64,000 bases of DNA from Streptomyces formicae (GCF_022647665.1 NZ_CP071872.1:3720001-3784000); one strand, 5' to 3'; numbered from the stretch's first letter, positions 16,939 through 27,602 are shown. Numbers and translations: made by a program. Notes: generated by a model not told the origin, from the sequence alone.

Positions 16939-19055
16939 GGGAAGGAATCCCCGGCCGGCGCCCGCAGCACCCGCACGTCCCAGCTGCCCAGCCCCACCGC
17001 CTGCCCCGCCCCGATCCGCTCGCCCGACAGCACGTCGACGAGCTCCTCCGGCGCGTCCACCCGTACGCCGTCGTCCCAGCTCCAGTTGTGGACGAACCAG
17101 ACACGGTCCCCGCCCGCGTTGCGCGCGGACGTCGCCGTCACCGTGGACGGCAGGTCCGCCCACCGGGCCGGCGGCGCGCAGAACTCCGCGAGGGCGGCGG
17201 CGAACTCCGAGTCCGGCAGCGTGCCGGTGTACGTCACGCGCCCGCGCCCGTGCGCCCTGCTCGTCGCGGCGGGCCAGCGCCCGAAGTGCGGGTGCTCGTA
17301 CCAGGCCAGCGGCTGCGCGTCGTCCGGGACGAGGCCGTCCGCCCATGCCGTCGCCCGTGCGTCCGGGCCGAGCGACAGGCCGCAGCCCTCGGCCGCCCGC
17401 ACGGGGACCGGCGTCCGGAGATTGGAGTACTCGAGGTAGTGGACCCCGGCGGCGGCGCGCAGCGGACCTGGCGCGACCTCCGCCCGTGCGCGGGCCTCGG
17501 CGTCCGCGTAGCCGGTGCGGAAGGTCACCAGCAGGTGCCCGCCCGCCCGCGCGTAGCCGTCCAGCAGCGCGAGCGTCGCGTCGTCGGCCGCGTAGAGCGC
17601 GGGCGCCACCAGCACCGGGTGCCGCCGCGCCCATTCCTCCGGCGCGCCCCGCAGCTGCGGCACCGAGACGATCCGCGCCTGCCGCCCGGCGTCGAAGAAG
17701 CCCTTGTAGAAGGCGCCGAAGATGCGGGCGTACGAGCGCGGGTCGGGGGAGTCGTAGCTCCCGGGCACGGACAGCGGCGGCTGGTGCTGGAAGGCCCAGT
17801 CGCTCTCCGCGGAACGGACGAAGGCGACGTCCGCGTCCGGCTCCAGACCGCGCAGCACATCCGCCGCCGCGGCGAACTCCCCGGCGATCCGCCGCGCCTC
17901 CCCGTAGAAGCGCCCCGGTTGCAGGGAATGGCCCAGCAGGCCGCCCCAGTAGGTCTCGTGGCCGTAGTGGAGCGTGTGCCAGTGCCAGTACTCGACCAGG
18001 CGTGCCCCGCGGGCGGCCAGCGCCCAGGCGACCTGCCGCAACTGGCCCTCGTACCCCGGGTAGTTGGCGTTCGAGCCGCCGATGGTGGCGGCGTTGGTCT
18101 CGGTGATGAGGAAGGGCGCCTGCTTCGCGCCGCGGTGCCGGTCGGCGGACTGGTAGAGCTGCCACACCCCCTGGCCGAACCAGCCGCCGTCGTGGCGCCG
18201 CTCCTGGTCCGGGAGGCCGAGGCCGTCCTGTGCGGCGTAGTAGAGATTGCCCGCCGCCACGTCCAGCGCCCGGTTCACGGCCACGTCGTCCACGGCCGGG
18301 CGGGTGGGGGCGAGGCAGGTGGTGACGTACTGGTCGGCGCGCGCCAGCTCGCGGACGAGACCGGCCTGCCAGGCGATGAACTCGCCGGTCAGGTCGGCCT
18401 GGTAGCGGCGCCAGGCCAGGTCGTACGACGGCGTGGTGTTGCCCTCGGGCGGCCACAGCTCGTCCCAGGAGGAGAGCCGGTGCGACCAGTAGGTCAGTCC
18501 CCAGCGCTCGTTGAGGGCCGCGACATCGCCGTAGCGCTCCTTCAGCCGGGCCACGAAGCCGGCGAAGACCTCCGGGTTGTGCATCAGATGCAGCCCGGGT
18601 TCGTTGTCGACCTGGTAGCCGACGACGGCCGGATGGCCGGCGTAGCGGGTCACGATCCGGCGCACGACTCGCTCGGCGTAGCGGCGGAAGACCGGGCTGG
18701 TGAAGTCGGTCTCCTGCCGGGCGCCCCAGGGCACCCGCCTGCCGCTGCGCAACCGGACGGCGAGCTCGGGGTGCTTGCGCTGGAGCCACGGCGGCACCGC
18801 GTAGGTGGGCGTGCCCAGCAGCACGCCGATGCCGCGCTCATAGGCCCCGTCGAGCACCGGCAGGAGCCACTCCAGATCGAAGACCCCGTCCTGCGGCTCC
18901 CAGGTCGACCAGACCGACTCGCCGACCCGGATCAGCGTGAGCCCGGCCTCCGCCATCAGGTCCAGGTCCGCGGTGAGCCGCTCGTACGGCTGGTACTCGT
19001 GGTAGTAGGCCGCCCCCAGCCGGACGCCATCGTGCACCTCAGGTCGCAACGGCAT
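16935..19055 (-). CDS. Beta-galactosidase, GH42
   Basis: 706 residues. It has the GH42 N-terminal barrel with the acid/base in VGYQVDNEPGLH and the nucleophile in PFLITETNAATIGG, followed by the trimerisation and C-terminal beta domains. Early motif LGAAYYHEYQPYERLTADL is typical. No signal peptide, so a cytosolic enzyme for galactose-containing oligosaccharides. I use the ATG at 19055 (MPLRPEVHDG). A ribosome site is poor, but a TTGACG box at 19086-19091 places the promoter very close, and a longer start would pass through it. It is divergent from the GH29 gene (60 bp), and its stop comes from the repeat end. Confidence 0.93.
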   Translation of the reverse strand: MPLRPEVHDGVRLGAAYYHEYQPYERLTADLDLMAEAGLTLIRVGESVWSTWEPQDGVFDLEWLLPVLDGAYERGIGVLLGTPTYAVPPWLQRKHPELAVRLRSGRRVPWGARQETDFTSPVFRRYAERVVRRIVTRYAGHPAVVGYQVDNEPGLHLMHNPEVFAGFVARLKERYGDVAALNERWGLTYWSHRLSSWDELWPPEGNTTPSYDLAWRRYQADLTGEFIAWQAGLVRELARADQYVTTCLAPTRPAVDDVAVNRALDVAAGNLYYAAQDGLGLPDQERRHDGGWFGQGVWQLYQSADRHRGAKQAPFLITETNAATIGGSNANYPGYEGQLRQVAWALAARGARLVEYWHWHTLHYGHETYWGGLLGHSLQPGRFYGEARRIAGEFAAAADVLRGLEPDADVAFVRSAESDWAFQHQPPLSVPGSYDSPDPRSYARIFGAFYKGFFDAGRQARIVSVPQLRGAPEEWARRHPVLVAPALYAADDATLALLDGYARAGGHLLVTFRTGYADAEARARAEVAPGPLRAAAGVHYLEYSNLRTPVPVRAAEGCGLSLGPDARATAWADGLVPDDAQPLAWYEHPHFGRWPAATSRAHGRGRVTYTGTLPDSEFAAALAEFCAPPARWADLPSTVTATSARNAGGDRVWFVHNWSWDDGVRVDAPEELVDVLSGERIGAGQAVGLGSWDVRVLRAPAGDSFP

Positions 19056-19115
19056 TGCTCGAAGCTGACAGAAACCCACAGCAGGCGTCAATGGCGCCGC
19101 AGAAAGGGCACTGTG

Positions 19116-20636
19116 ATGAACAAGAACGAGCACAAGAACGAGCACCGGGAGCCTTACCAGCCCAACTGGCCGTCGCTGCGCGGCCACCGCATCCCCGAGT
19201 GGTTCCGCGACGCCAAGCTCGGCATCTGGTCGCACTGGGGACCGCAGTCCGTCGCGATGTCCGGCGACTGGTACGCCCGCCACCTGTACGGCCCGTACGA
19301 CGGCACCGAGGGCTTCGAGCAGAAGCGCTCACGACGCCAGGCGGCCCTGCACCGGGAACGCTACGGCCACCCCTCCCGGTTCGGGCACAAGGACCTGTGC
19401 CGGCTCTGGCGCGCGGAGAAGTTCGACCCCGAGGAGCTGATGGACCGCTTCCGGCGGACCGGGGCGCGCTACTTCGTCTCCATGGCCGCGCACTGCGACA
19501 ACTTCGACCTGTGGGACTCCGCCCACCAGCCCTGGAACGCCGTCAACGTCGGCCCCCGCACCGACATCGTCGCCCGGTGGGCGGACGCCGCGCGCTCCGC
19601 CGGGCTGCGCTTCGGGGTGAGCATGCACGCCGGTTCCTGGACCTGGCGCTGGCTGGACGCCGCCTTCGCCGCCGACACCGAGGGGCCGCAGGCAGGCGTG
19701 CCGTACGACGGCCACCTCACCGCCGAGGACGGCAAGGGCACCTGGTGGGAAGGGCTCGACCCGCGCGCCCTCTACGGGCGGCCGCGCCGCCACGGCGAGC
19801 CGCCGGACGCGGACTTCATCGACAACTTCTACGCACGGCTGAGTGACGTGGTCACCCGCTACGGCCCCGAGCTGGTCTACCTCGACGACGCCCGGATGCC
19901 CTTCGACGCGGGCAGCGTCTGCCCCGCAGCGCCGCCCAGCCCGCGCGGCCTGGAGTTCCTCGCCGACTACTACAACGCGGTTCCGCAGAGCGCCGTGAGC
20001 ATCAAGACCATCCCGGACGCGGACCGCCAGGCCGTTCTGCTCGACGTGGAACGGCAGCAGCTCGGCGACACCGACCCCGAGCCGTGGCAGTACGACACCA
20101 GCATCGGCGACTGGTTCTACCGGACCGGCGAGCGCTACAAGTCCACCGGCGAGATCGTGCACCTGCTGGTGGACACCGTGAGCAAGAACGGCTGCCTGCT
20201 GCTCAACGTGCCGCAGCTGCCCGACGGCACCATCGACGACGAGACCGCCGCCGTGCTCGACGGGCTCGGATCGTGGACGGACGCCTGCGGCGAGGCGGTC
20301 TTCGGCAGCCGCCCGTGGTCGGTCCACGGCGAGGGCCCGACCCGTGTCGACGGCGCGAAGGCCAGGGAGGCCGCCCTGGCGTACACGCCCCAGGACATCC
20401 GCTTCACGCGCAGGGGCGACACCGTCTACGCGTTCCTGATGGCCTGGCCCGACGACGGCACCGTGCTCATCCGCAGCCTGGGAGGCGCCGCGGGCCTGCC
20501 TGCCGGCCGGCCCCGACGGGTCGAGCTGCTCGGCTCCCCGGCGCCCGTCCGCTGGCAGCTCCGGACCGACGCCCTGCACGTCGAACTCCCCGGGACCCCG
20601 CCGAACCCGTACGTCCAGGTCCTGCGCATCGCATGA
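19116..20636 (+). CDS. Alpha-L-fucosidase, GH29
   Basis: 506 residues. It has the N-terminal GH29 motif PEWFRDAKLGIWSHWGPQ, the barrel segment GARYFVSMAAHCDNFDLWDS, and the putative nucleophile region ELVYLDDARMPFD. The NGCLLLNVPQLPDGTID motif near the end of the barrel is also diagnostic. No signal peptide. It should release alpha-L-fucose, or a related deoxysugar, from imported oligosaccharides. The start ATG at 19116 follows AAAGG. It shares a short divergent promoter region with the GH42 gene and closes the glycan island. Confidence 0.9.
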   Translation: MNKNEHKNEHREPYQPNWPSLRGHRIPEWFRDAKLGIWSHWGPQSVAMSGDWYARHLYGPYDGTEGFEQKRSRRQAALHRERYGHPSRFGHKDLCRLWRAEKFDPEELMDRFRRTGARYFVSMAAHCDNFDLWDSAHQPWNAVNVGPRTDIVARWADAARSAGLRFGVSMHAGSWTWRWLDAAFAADTEGPQAGVPYDGHLTAEDGKGTWWEGLDPRALYGRPRRHGEPPDADFIDNFYARLSDVVTRYGPELVYLDDARMPFDAGSVCPAAPPSPRGLEFLADYYNAVPQSAVSIKTIPDADRQAVLLDVERQQLGDTDPEPWQYDTSIGDWFYRTGERYKSTGEIVHLLVDTVSKNGCLLLNVPQLPDGTIDDETAAVLDGLGSWTDACGEAVFGSRPWSVHGEGPTRVDGAKAREAALAYTPQDIRFTRRGDTVYAFLMAWPDDGTVLIRSLGGAAGLPAGRPRRVELLGSPAPVRWQLRTDALHVELPGTPPNPYVQVLRIA

Positions 20637-20864
20637 GGGGGACGTCGCCGCCCCGGCCTTCGCGGGCCCGCCCGCGGAGCCGGTCGCGGGGTGCGGCAGG
20701 ATGAACGATCACGCCAGGACGGGCAGCAGCCCGTCCGAGGCGCCGCACGACCGCACTCCCCAGCAGCAGACCGACACAGGTGGCACGGTGACGACACTTC
20801 ACATCCGGCTGACGGCGGCGACGACCGCCGCAACCGCCCTCCCGCGTACGACGGGAGGGCGGCG

Positions 20865-21956
20865 ATGAACCGGGACCTCACAGCACACGACGTCCTCGTC
20901 GCCGCCATCGCGCTCGCCGCGGGCCTGGCGGCGGCCGTCCTCGTACGCGTGATCCTGAAATGGCTCGGGGTGCGGGCCGACAGAACGCGGTGGAGCGGCG
21001 ACGACATCATCGTCGACGCCCTGCGGGCGCTGCTCCCCTGGGCCGCGGTCACCGGCGGGGCGGCGGTCGCGGCGTCGGCGCTGCCGCTCACGCCCGGCGT
21101 CGGACGCAACGTCACCATGGTGCTGACCGCGCTCCTCATCATGGCCGCCACGCTCACGGCGGCGCGGATCGTCGCCGGACTGGTCCGGGCGCTCGCCCAG
21201 TCCAGGTCCGGCGTCGCCGGGTCGGCCACCATATTCGTGAACATCACGCGCGTCGTGGTGCTGGCGATGGGCTTCCTGGTCGTCCTGGAGACCGTCGGCG
21301 TCTCCATCGCACCGCTGCTCACCGCCCTCGGAGTCGGCGGTCTCGCGGTGGCGCTGGCCCTTCAGGACACGCTGGCCAATCTCTTCGCGGGCGTGCACAT
21401 CCTCGCCTCGCGCACGGTGCAGCCCGGTGACTACATCCGGCTCAGCAGCGGCGAGGAGGGCTACGTCGTCGACATCAACTGGCGCAACACCGTGATCCGG
21501 CACATCTCCAACAACCTCGTGATCATCCCCAACACGAAGCTGTCCGGCACCAACATGACCAACTACCACCGGCCCGAGCAGGAGATGACGCTCACGGTCC
21601 AGGTCGGTGTCGGTTTCGACAGCGACCTGGACCATGTCGAGCGGGTCACCACGGAGGTCGTCGCGAGCGTGATGAAGGACGTCGAGGGCGGAGTGCCCGA
21701 CCATGAACCGGCCGTCCGCTTCCACACGTTCGGCGACTCCCGGATCAACTTCACGGTGATCCTGGGCGTCGGCGAGTTCAGCGACCAGTACCGGATCAAG
21801 CACGAGTTCATCAAGCGGCTCCACCAGCGCTACCGCGCCGAGGGCATCGCCATCCCCGCGCCGACGCGCACCGTCGCCGTACGGCAGGGCGAGCTGCCGA
21901 TCCCGCACCAGCGCTCACAGGTGGCGGGGGACGGGCCTCAGATCGCCGCGCGGTAG
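20865..21956 (+). CDS. MscS-type mechanosensitive ion channel
   Basis: 363 residues. It begins with an N-terminal hydrophobic helix (about 10-30), then further membrane helices (about 55-75, 80-110, 125-150) and the pore helix/MscS signature (ALGVGGLAVALALQDTLANLFAG). The beta domain follows (VQPGDYIRLSSGEEGYVVDINWRNT) with the cytoplasmic cage. It should release solutes on hypo-osmotic shock. The ATG at 20865 has GGGAGG upstream; longer in-frame starts lie in low-complexity sequence. It overlaps by 19 nt the convergent NTF2-like gene and marks the border between the glycan island and the biosynthetic operon. Confidence 0.92.
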   Translation: MNRDLTAHDVLVAAIALAAGLAAAVLVRVILKWLGVRADRTRWSGDDIIVDALRALLPWAAVTGGAAVAASALPLTPGVGRNVTMVLTALLIMAATLTAARIVAGLVRALAQSRSGVAGSATIFVNITRVVVLAMGFLVVLETVGVSIAPLLTALGVGGLAVALALQDTLANLFAGVHILASRTVQPGDYIRLSSGEEGYVVDINWRNTVIRHISNNLVIIPNTKLSGTNMTNYHRPEQEMTLTVQVGVGFDSDLDHVERVTTEVVASVMKDVEGGVPDHEPAVRFHTFGDSRINFTVILGVGEFSDQYRIKHEFIKRLHQRYRAEGIAIPAPTRTVAVRQGELPIPHQRSQVAGDGPQIAAR

Positions 21957-22312
21957 AAGAAGGTCTTCCGGTGGGCGATTTTCCCGTCGCGCACCAGATA
22001 CGTGTCCGCGAAGCCCTCGTCGAGCGGATCGCCGTCCCTGCTGGCGCCCCGGAAACGGCCCCAGCAGGCGGCGGCCGCAAGGCCCCCGGTCACCTGGGCG
22101 ACCTCGTGCGCGCCCGAGGTGATGATCCGCTCGTGCTCGTAGAAGTGGCGGATCCGGTCCAGGCCCTCCAGGGCCGGGTAGCCGGGGCGCTCGTAGACGG
22201 CGTCGTCGGCGAAGACGTCGCCGAGCTCGTCCCACGAGCGGGAGTCGATCACCTGGAACAGCCGGGCCACCAGCGAGTCGGCGGTCACCGGGGTCTGTGT
22301 CGGTGCGGTCAT
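21938..22312 (-). CDS. NTF2-like / SnoaL-type small protein
   Basis: 124 residues, ATG at 22312 with AAGGAG upstream. It has the cone-shaped NTF2 fold pattern: VARLFQVIDSRSWDELGDVFADDAVYERPG, a DRIRHFYEH helix and a beta-sheet GRFRGASRDGDPLDEGFADTYLVRDGKI. Members of this superfamily act as small isomerases, cyclases or binding proteins, often in biosynthetic clusters. It lies 37 nt after the aminotransferase on the same strand and is the last gene of the fifteen-gene operon. A specific reaction cannot be assigned. Confidence 0.85.
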   Translation of the reverse strand: MTAPTQTPVTADSLVARLFQVIDSRSWDELGDVFADDAVYERPGYPALEGLDRIRHFYEHERIITSGAHEVAQVTGGLAAAACWGRFRGASRDGDPLDEGFADTYLVRDGKIAHRKTFFYRAAI

Positions 22313-22349
22313 GGCCGTGCTCCTTCCTCCGTGAGGGGTTCCAACCGTC

Positions 22350-23605
22350 TCAGTACGCGTCCGTGCGGGCCTTCTCGAAGGCCGTCGCCAGCCGGGCCGC
22401 GCCCTCCCGCCGCTGCTCCTCGTCGAGCGTCGCGAACGACAGCCGCAGCACCCGGGAGCCGTCCTGCTCGATGCAGAACGGTGTGCCGGGCACGATCGCG
22501 ACCCCTTCGGCCAGCGCCCGTTCGTAGAGCACGTCCGAGGTGACCCGGGGGTCGTCCACGGTGCACCAGAAGAACAGTCCGCCGCGGGGCTCCTCGAAGG
22601 CGAGCCACGGCAGCAGCTCGCGCAGCAGCGCTGCCGTCGCCCGCGCCCTGCCCCCGTACAGGGTGCGCAGCCGGGCGAGGTGGGAGGGCAGGAAGTCCGG
22701 GTCGGCCAGCAGCTCGGCCAGCAGGTACTGGCCGAAGGTGTTGGTCTGCAGGTCGCTGCTCTGCTTGGCCGCCACCAGCTCACCGATCAGCCCGGCCGGC
22801 GCGACGAGACCGGCCACCCGCAGCCCCGGGCACAGCGTCTTGGACAGGCTCATCAGCCGTACCACCCGGCCGCTGTGGACATCCGTCGACGGCAGCCGGC
22901 CGCCACCGAACCCCAGATCGCCGTACGGGTCGTCCTCGACGACGAGGAACCCGTACCGTTCGGCGAGCCCGGCCAGCAGACGGCGCCGCTCCTCGCTGAG
23001 GACACCGCCCGTCGGGTTGTGGAAGTGCGGCACGACATAGACGGCTTTGGGCCGCGCACCGGCGGTCAGCCGCTCCGCGAGGACGTCGACCCGCATGCCG
23101 TCGCGATCGGTGGGGACGGGCAGCAGCCGCGCCCCGGCACGCCGGAAGACCTGGACCGCCCCCAGATAGCTGGGGTCGTCCAGGGCCACCTCGTCGCCCT
23201 CGTCGATCAGCGTCTGGGCGACCAGGTCCAGGCCCTGCTGGCTGCCGCCGGTGACCATCACCCGCTCGGGACCCACCGCCGCACCGGTCTCGGCGGCGCG
23301 CGCCGCCACGGCCTGCCGCATCGCCGCGACGCCCTCGGTCGGCGCGTACTGGAGGGCGGCCGTGGCCGAACGGGACAGGACCCGCTCGGCCGCCTCCGCC
23401 AGCCGGGCCACCGGGAAGCTGTCGGGCGCCGGGATGCCCCGGCCATCGACAGCACCCCGGGAGCGTTCGCCGCGGCCAGGATGCGGCTGATCGCGTCCGA
23501 GCGGCCCCAGGCGGTGCGCCGCGCCAGCAGCGCACCGAACTCCCCGGCCGCCTCCGCCGCGCCCGGCTCCCCGGCCGTCCCCACTGCGCCCGGCTTCCCG
23601 GTCAC
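22350..23605 (-). pseudogene. PLP-dependent class I/II aminotransferase (MocR/LysN-like), frameshifted
   Basis: A fold-type I aminotransferase of the 2-aminoadipate/valine-pyruvate type, about 417 residues when repaired. The N-terminal part (TAWGRSDAISRILAAANAPGVLSMAG) is in one frame and the rest (GIPAPDSFPVARLAEAA onward, 353 codons from MARLAE) in another. Loss of one G in a G run (23437-23440) explains it. PLP-binding features are intact: VYVVPHFHNPTGG, VEDDPYGDLGF and the lysine in LMSLSKTLCPGLRVAG. The GTG start at 23605 overlaps the MFS stop. It may make or use an amino-acid precursor of the cluster product. Confidence 0.85.
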
Positions 23606-24894
23606 GACGGGACCCCCGCGGTCTCGGGCCGCGCCGTGATCTGCGCGGGGAAGTCCTTCAGCCGCCATACCGGCGACGCGAGGACCACCAGCACGGCGGA
23701 GAGGAAGGCCGCCGCGGTCACGAAGAGCGTCGGCCGCAGTCCGATCACATCGCCGAGCCAGCCGCCCAGCAACGCCCCGAGCGGCAGCGTCCCCCAGGAC
23801 ACGAAGCGGTAGCCGGCGTTCATCCGGCCGAGCAGCTCGTCCGGCGTGATCGACTGGCGCAGGCTGATGATGTGGATGTTGGCCATCGTGCCGCCGGCCC
23901 CGATCAGCGCGAACGCGGCGACGAACAGGGCGAGCGAGACGAGCCCGCCGTTCGCCGGGGCGAACGGGATGATCGCGGGGGCGACACAGCACAGCAGCAG
24001 CGCCCCCAGGATCGCCGGCCCGAGCCCGAGGGCCCGCTTGAGCCCCTTCGCCACCAGGGAGCCGCCGAGCGACCCCACCGCACCGGTGCCCAACAGCAGC
24101 CCGATCGTGCCGGGCGACAGGTCCAGCTGCCTCGCCGCGTACAGCACGAAGACGGTCTGGAGCGACATCCAGCACAGGTTGTACAGCCCGGACTGGAGGG
24201 CGCAGGCCCGCAGATGGGCGCTGTCCCAGATGATCCGGACGCCGTCGCCGACGCTCCGCCACAACCCGGTGCGCCGCTCGGGCGCCACGGGCTCGGGCTC
24301 GGTGCGCCGCACCGCGAGCAGCGTCACCACCGACACCAGATAGGAGGCGCCGTTGATGAGCAGCGCGTACGGCGCCGTGACCCAGCCGATCAGCAGACCG
24401 GCGAGGCCCGGCCCGCCGATCTGCGCCAGCGAACTGGTGCCCTGGAGCTTGCTGTTGCCCTCCACCAGGTGCTCCTTGCCGATCAGCGTCGGCAGGTACG
24501 ACTGGTAGGCGACGTCGAAGACGACGGTGAGCGCGCCGATGAGCAGGGCGGCCACGTACACGTACTCGATCCGCAGCAGGTCCAGCACGGCGAGCAGCGG
24601 CACGGCGGTGACCAGGAGCGCCCGCCCCGCGTTGGCCATGATCATCAGTGGCCGTCTGCGGACCCGGTCCACCCACACCCCGACGAGCAGGGTCACGAGC
24701 AGGAACGGGGCATAGGAGGCGGCGTTGACCAGACCGACCTCGGAGGAGCTGGCGTCCAGGGTCAGCACGGCGGTCAGCGGCAGCGCCAGGGTGGTGACCT
24801 GCGCGCCGATCTGGGAGATGCCCTCACCCGTCCAGAACTTCAGGAACTCGGCGTCCCGCCACAGCGCACCACCCTTGCGTCCGGAGTCGCTCAC
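23602..24894 (-). CDS. MFS transporter (drug/metabolite exporter type)
   Basis: 430 residues with about twelve hydrophobic segments, and the MFS loop motif VDRVRRRPLMIMANAGRA after TM2. It resembles the enterobactin-exporter/tetracycline-like MFS subfamily (MFS_3). The GTG start at 24894 overlaps the double ATP-grasp stop, and its stop overlaps the aminotransferase start, so it is embedded in the operon. Export of the cluster product, and hence self-protection, is the likely role. Confidence 0.9.
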   Translation of the reverse strand: MSDSGRKGGALWRDAEFLKFWTGEGISQIGAQVTTLALPLTAVLTLDASSSEVGLVNAASYAPFLLVTLLVGVWVDRVRRRPLMIMANAGRALLVTAVPLLAVLDLLRIEYVYVAALLIGALTVVFDVAYQSYLPTLIGKEHLVEGNSKLQGTSSLAQIGGPGLAGLLIGWVTAPYALLINGASYLVSVVTLLAVRRTEPEPVAPERRTGLWRSVGDGVRIIWDSAHLRACALQSGLYNLCWMSLQTVFVLYAARQLDLSPGTIGLLLGTGAVGSLGGSLVAKGLKRALGLGPAILGALLLCCVAPAIIPFAPANGGLVSLALFVAAFALIGAGGTMANIHIISLRQSITPDELLGRMNAGYRFVSWGTLPLGALLGGWLGDVIGLRPTLFVTAAAFLSAVLVVLASPVWRLKDFPAQITARPETAGVPS

Positions 24895-27514
24895 TGCCCG
24901 TCCGCCTCTTCGCCGGCCGGGCCGGCCACGTGGAAGGCACAGCCGATCTGGGCGCCGCGCAGCATGCTGACGATGCCCACGGCCGGGTCGGTGACCCCGC
25001 GGGCCAGCGTGCCCGCGTACGTGCCGTCGACCATCAGCGTGCCGTAGGCGACGGCCATGTCCTCGGTGGTCACCCCGTCCTCCGAGAGGAAGCGCTCGGT
25101 GGTCGGCAGCAGGCGCTGCTGGAGGACGTACGGGCCGTCGACGGCCTCGTGCAGCTTCTCCACCCACTCCTTCTGGCCGGTGGTCCAGCCGGGGTGACGC
25201 CGACGCCGCCGTAGAGCAGCGTGGGCTTGAGCACCAGCCGGTCCTTGTTGGCGATGGCGTACGGCATGAGGTCGATCTTCTCTCCCTCGAAGGTGACCTT
25301 CTCGTCGCGGACGAAGCGGGTCCACGGCAGGATCCGGTCGATGAGGGCGCGCTCGTCCTCGGTGAAGGCCGCCCGGTTGCGCTCGTCGCTGAGCATGGCG
25401 AGGCTGCCCTTGTTGCCGTACAGCTCGCAGTCGAGCGAGGCGAACAGCTCGACCGTGCCCGCCTCGACGGCCTCCAGCAGCGGGTCGACCAGGGCGTACG
25501 TGCCCGGCTCGTCCGGCATCTCGCCGGGCAGGAACATCCGGTAGACCACGTCGACCCGGCGGCCCTGATGGAGCACCTTGCCGTCCTCGTAGGCGAAGTC
25601 GCCGAGGTGGCAGACGACCGGCTCGAAGCCGAGCGCCTCGAAGGCGGGGACGACGAACTCCATCCAGCACTTGGACTTCTCGAAACCGTCGGGCCAGTCG
25701 GTGATCGCCAGCAGCGGACGCTCCACAGCGGCCAGCGAGGGCGCCTGACGGCGCAGCACCTCGGTGATGCGGGCCAGCGGGTCGGGGAAGACGAGGTTCT
25801 CCTCGGCCGCGAACGCCGCGAACTCCTCGTCCTTGATCAGCGCGCGGGCGAACTCGCCCATCTGCCAGCCGCCCAGCGAGGAGCCGGTGTTGAGCTCCAT
25901 GAGCCGGAAGCCGCCGGTCTCGCGGTAGAGGTCGGCGCGCGAGAGCGGGGCGAGCTCGTCCGCCGCGCCGCGCAGCACCAGCTCGGTCTGGGTCCCGCTC
26001 ATGCCGACCGCCTTGGCGAAAGCCCGCAGATCGCCGCCGAAGAGCCGGTCCGGGACCGACTTCAGCAGCTCGAAGAGGCCGTTGAGGTCGCGCTCCAGCA
26101 CCGCGACGTCCTCGGCGCTCAGGAACACCGGCCGGTTGAGACCCTCGCCGCCGCCCGCGCCGTAGCGGAACCACTCGACGCCGCGGACGCCGGAGACCGT
26201 CATCCTGGCGGCCGTGCGCTCGTGGTCGAAGAACCGCCGCGTGACGGCGTTCTCCACACGGGCGCCGAGCTTGTGCGCGGCGGCCCCGGTCACCTCGGTG
26301 CGCGAGAGGCCCTCCGCGCGGTCCAGCGTCCGACGGGTGTCGGCCGGCGTCTCGCCCACCGCGATGAGGGCGGCCGAACGCGGGGTCAGTCCGCGGGGCG
26401 GAAGCAGCAGTTCGTCGCCGGGCCCCGCCAGGGCCACCGCCTCGACGAGGCCGTCGACCTCCGCCGGGTCGGGCAGCACGACCTGGTCGACCGTGCCGTC
26501 GTAGGCAGGGTAGAGAAAGCGGATCTCGGCGCTGCGCTCACGGGCCGGGGTGAGGTCGGGGGTGCGCTCGAAGGCGATCTCGGCGGCGGCCCGGGCGAGG
26601 TCGACGCCGGTGGCGAGCTGGTGGAGGTGGGGGATGAGGTCACCGCCGAGGCGGCCGTTGAGCTCGATCAGCCGCGGGCCGTCGGCGCCGATGCGCAGCT
26701 CGGTGTGGGTGACGCCGAAGTCGACGCCGACGGCGCGGTGCGCGTCCTGGACCAGCGCGGTGACCGCGTCGGCCCACGGCTCGTGCCGCCAGGCGGTGAC
26801 CAGGTGGCCGACCTCCTCGAAGTACGGCTGGGGGCCGAGACGCTTGCGGGCGACGCACACCGGGGTGGCGACACCGTCCACGACGGTGCTGTCGATGCTG
26901 AGTTCGGGTCCTTGGACGAACTCCTCGATCAGCACGGTGTCGGCGGTGCCGGCGCCGTCGAGGCGGCTGCCGGACGCGAGCCGGTACGCCTGGCGCAGAC
27001 CGTCCGCGTCCCGGGCCACCATCACGCCGAAGCTGCCGCCCAGCGTGCGGGGCTTGACGACCACGGGGAAGCCGATGGCCTCGGCGGCGGCCACCGCCTC
27101 GTCCTCGCTCGCCGCGGGCGCGTGCCGTACGGCGGCCATGCCCGCGGCCTCCAGCGCCTGCCGGGAGGCGTACTTGTCCCGGCAGATCCGCGCGGCAGCC
27201 GGGTCCATCGCGCGCATCCCGAGCTTGCGGGCCACCGCGGAGACCGCCACCAGCGACCACTCGTCCCAGGTGAGCACGGCGGCCTCGGCGACCTCGCCGC
27301 GCAGGTCGGCGACGGCGGGGTGCAGCTTGTGGGCGTCCGTGGTGTCGGCGATCCGGTGGGTGTCGACGTACTTCGCCTGCCAGGTGGGCGCCTCGGGGGC
27401 GACGAGGGTGACTTCGTAGCGTGCGGCGAGCGACGCGAGGGCGTACTCCCGGTACTGGCGGATGCGGCTGCCGACCAGGATGACGCGCGGGCGTTCGGAG
27501 GTCATGACGGGCAC
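24891..27514 (-). pseudogene. Double ATP-grasp ligase (two domains fused), frameshifted
   Basis: About 874 residues once one base is restored near 25188-25190 (GVGVTPG|WTTGQKEWVEK). Residues 1-400 are an ATP-grasp ligase of the amino-acid ligase type (VVVKPRTLGGSFGVM, LIEEFVQGPELSID, TELRIGADGPRLIELNGRLGGD). Residues 430-874 form a second domain (RLMELNTGSSLGG, EFVVPAFEALGFEP, LDCELYGNKGSLAML, DRLVLKPTLLYGGVGV) that resembles circularly permuted ATP-grasp enzymes. Such enzymes join carboxylates to amines through an acyl phosphate. I place the start at GTG 27514 with AAAGGA upstream. The fusion suggests two successive amide bonds made by one protein. Confidence 0.85.
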
Positions 27515-27602
27515 GGTGGGGTCCTTTCGGGTACGGATGGTGCGCGCGGGGCGCTGGTCGGGCGTCACTCCTGGACGGGACCTGTCACTTCTGGCCGGGG
27601 CG

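Noticed and set aside
20701..20868. 55-codon open frame ending in ATGA overlap with the MscS gene
   Set aside because: Low-complexity Thr/Ala/Gln content and no proper ribosome site; the overlap alone is not enough.
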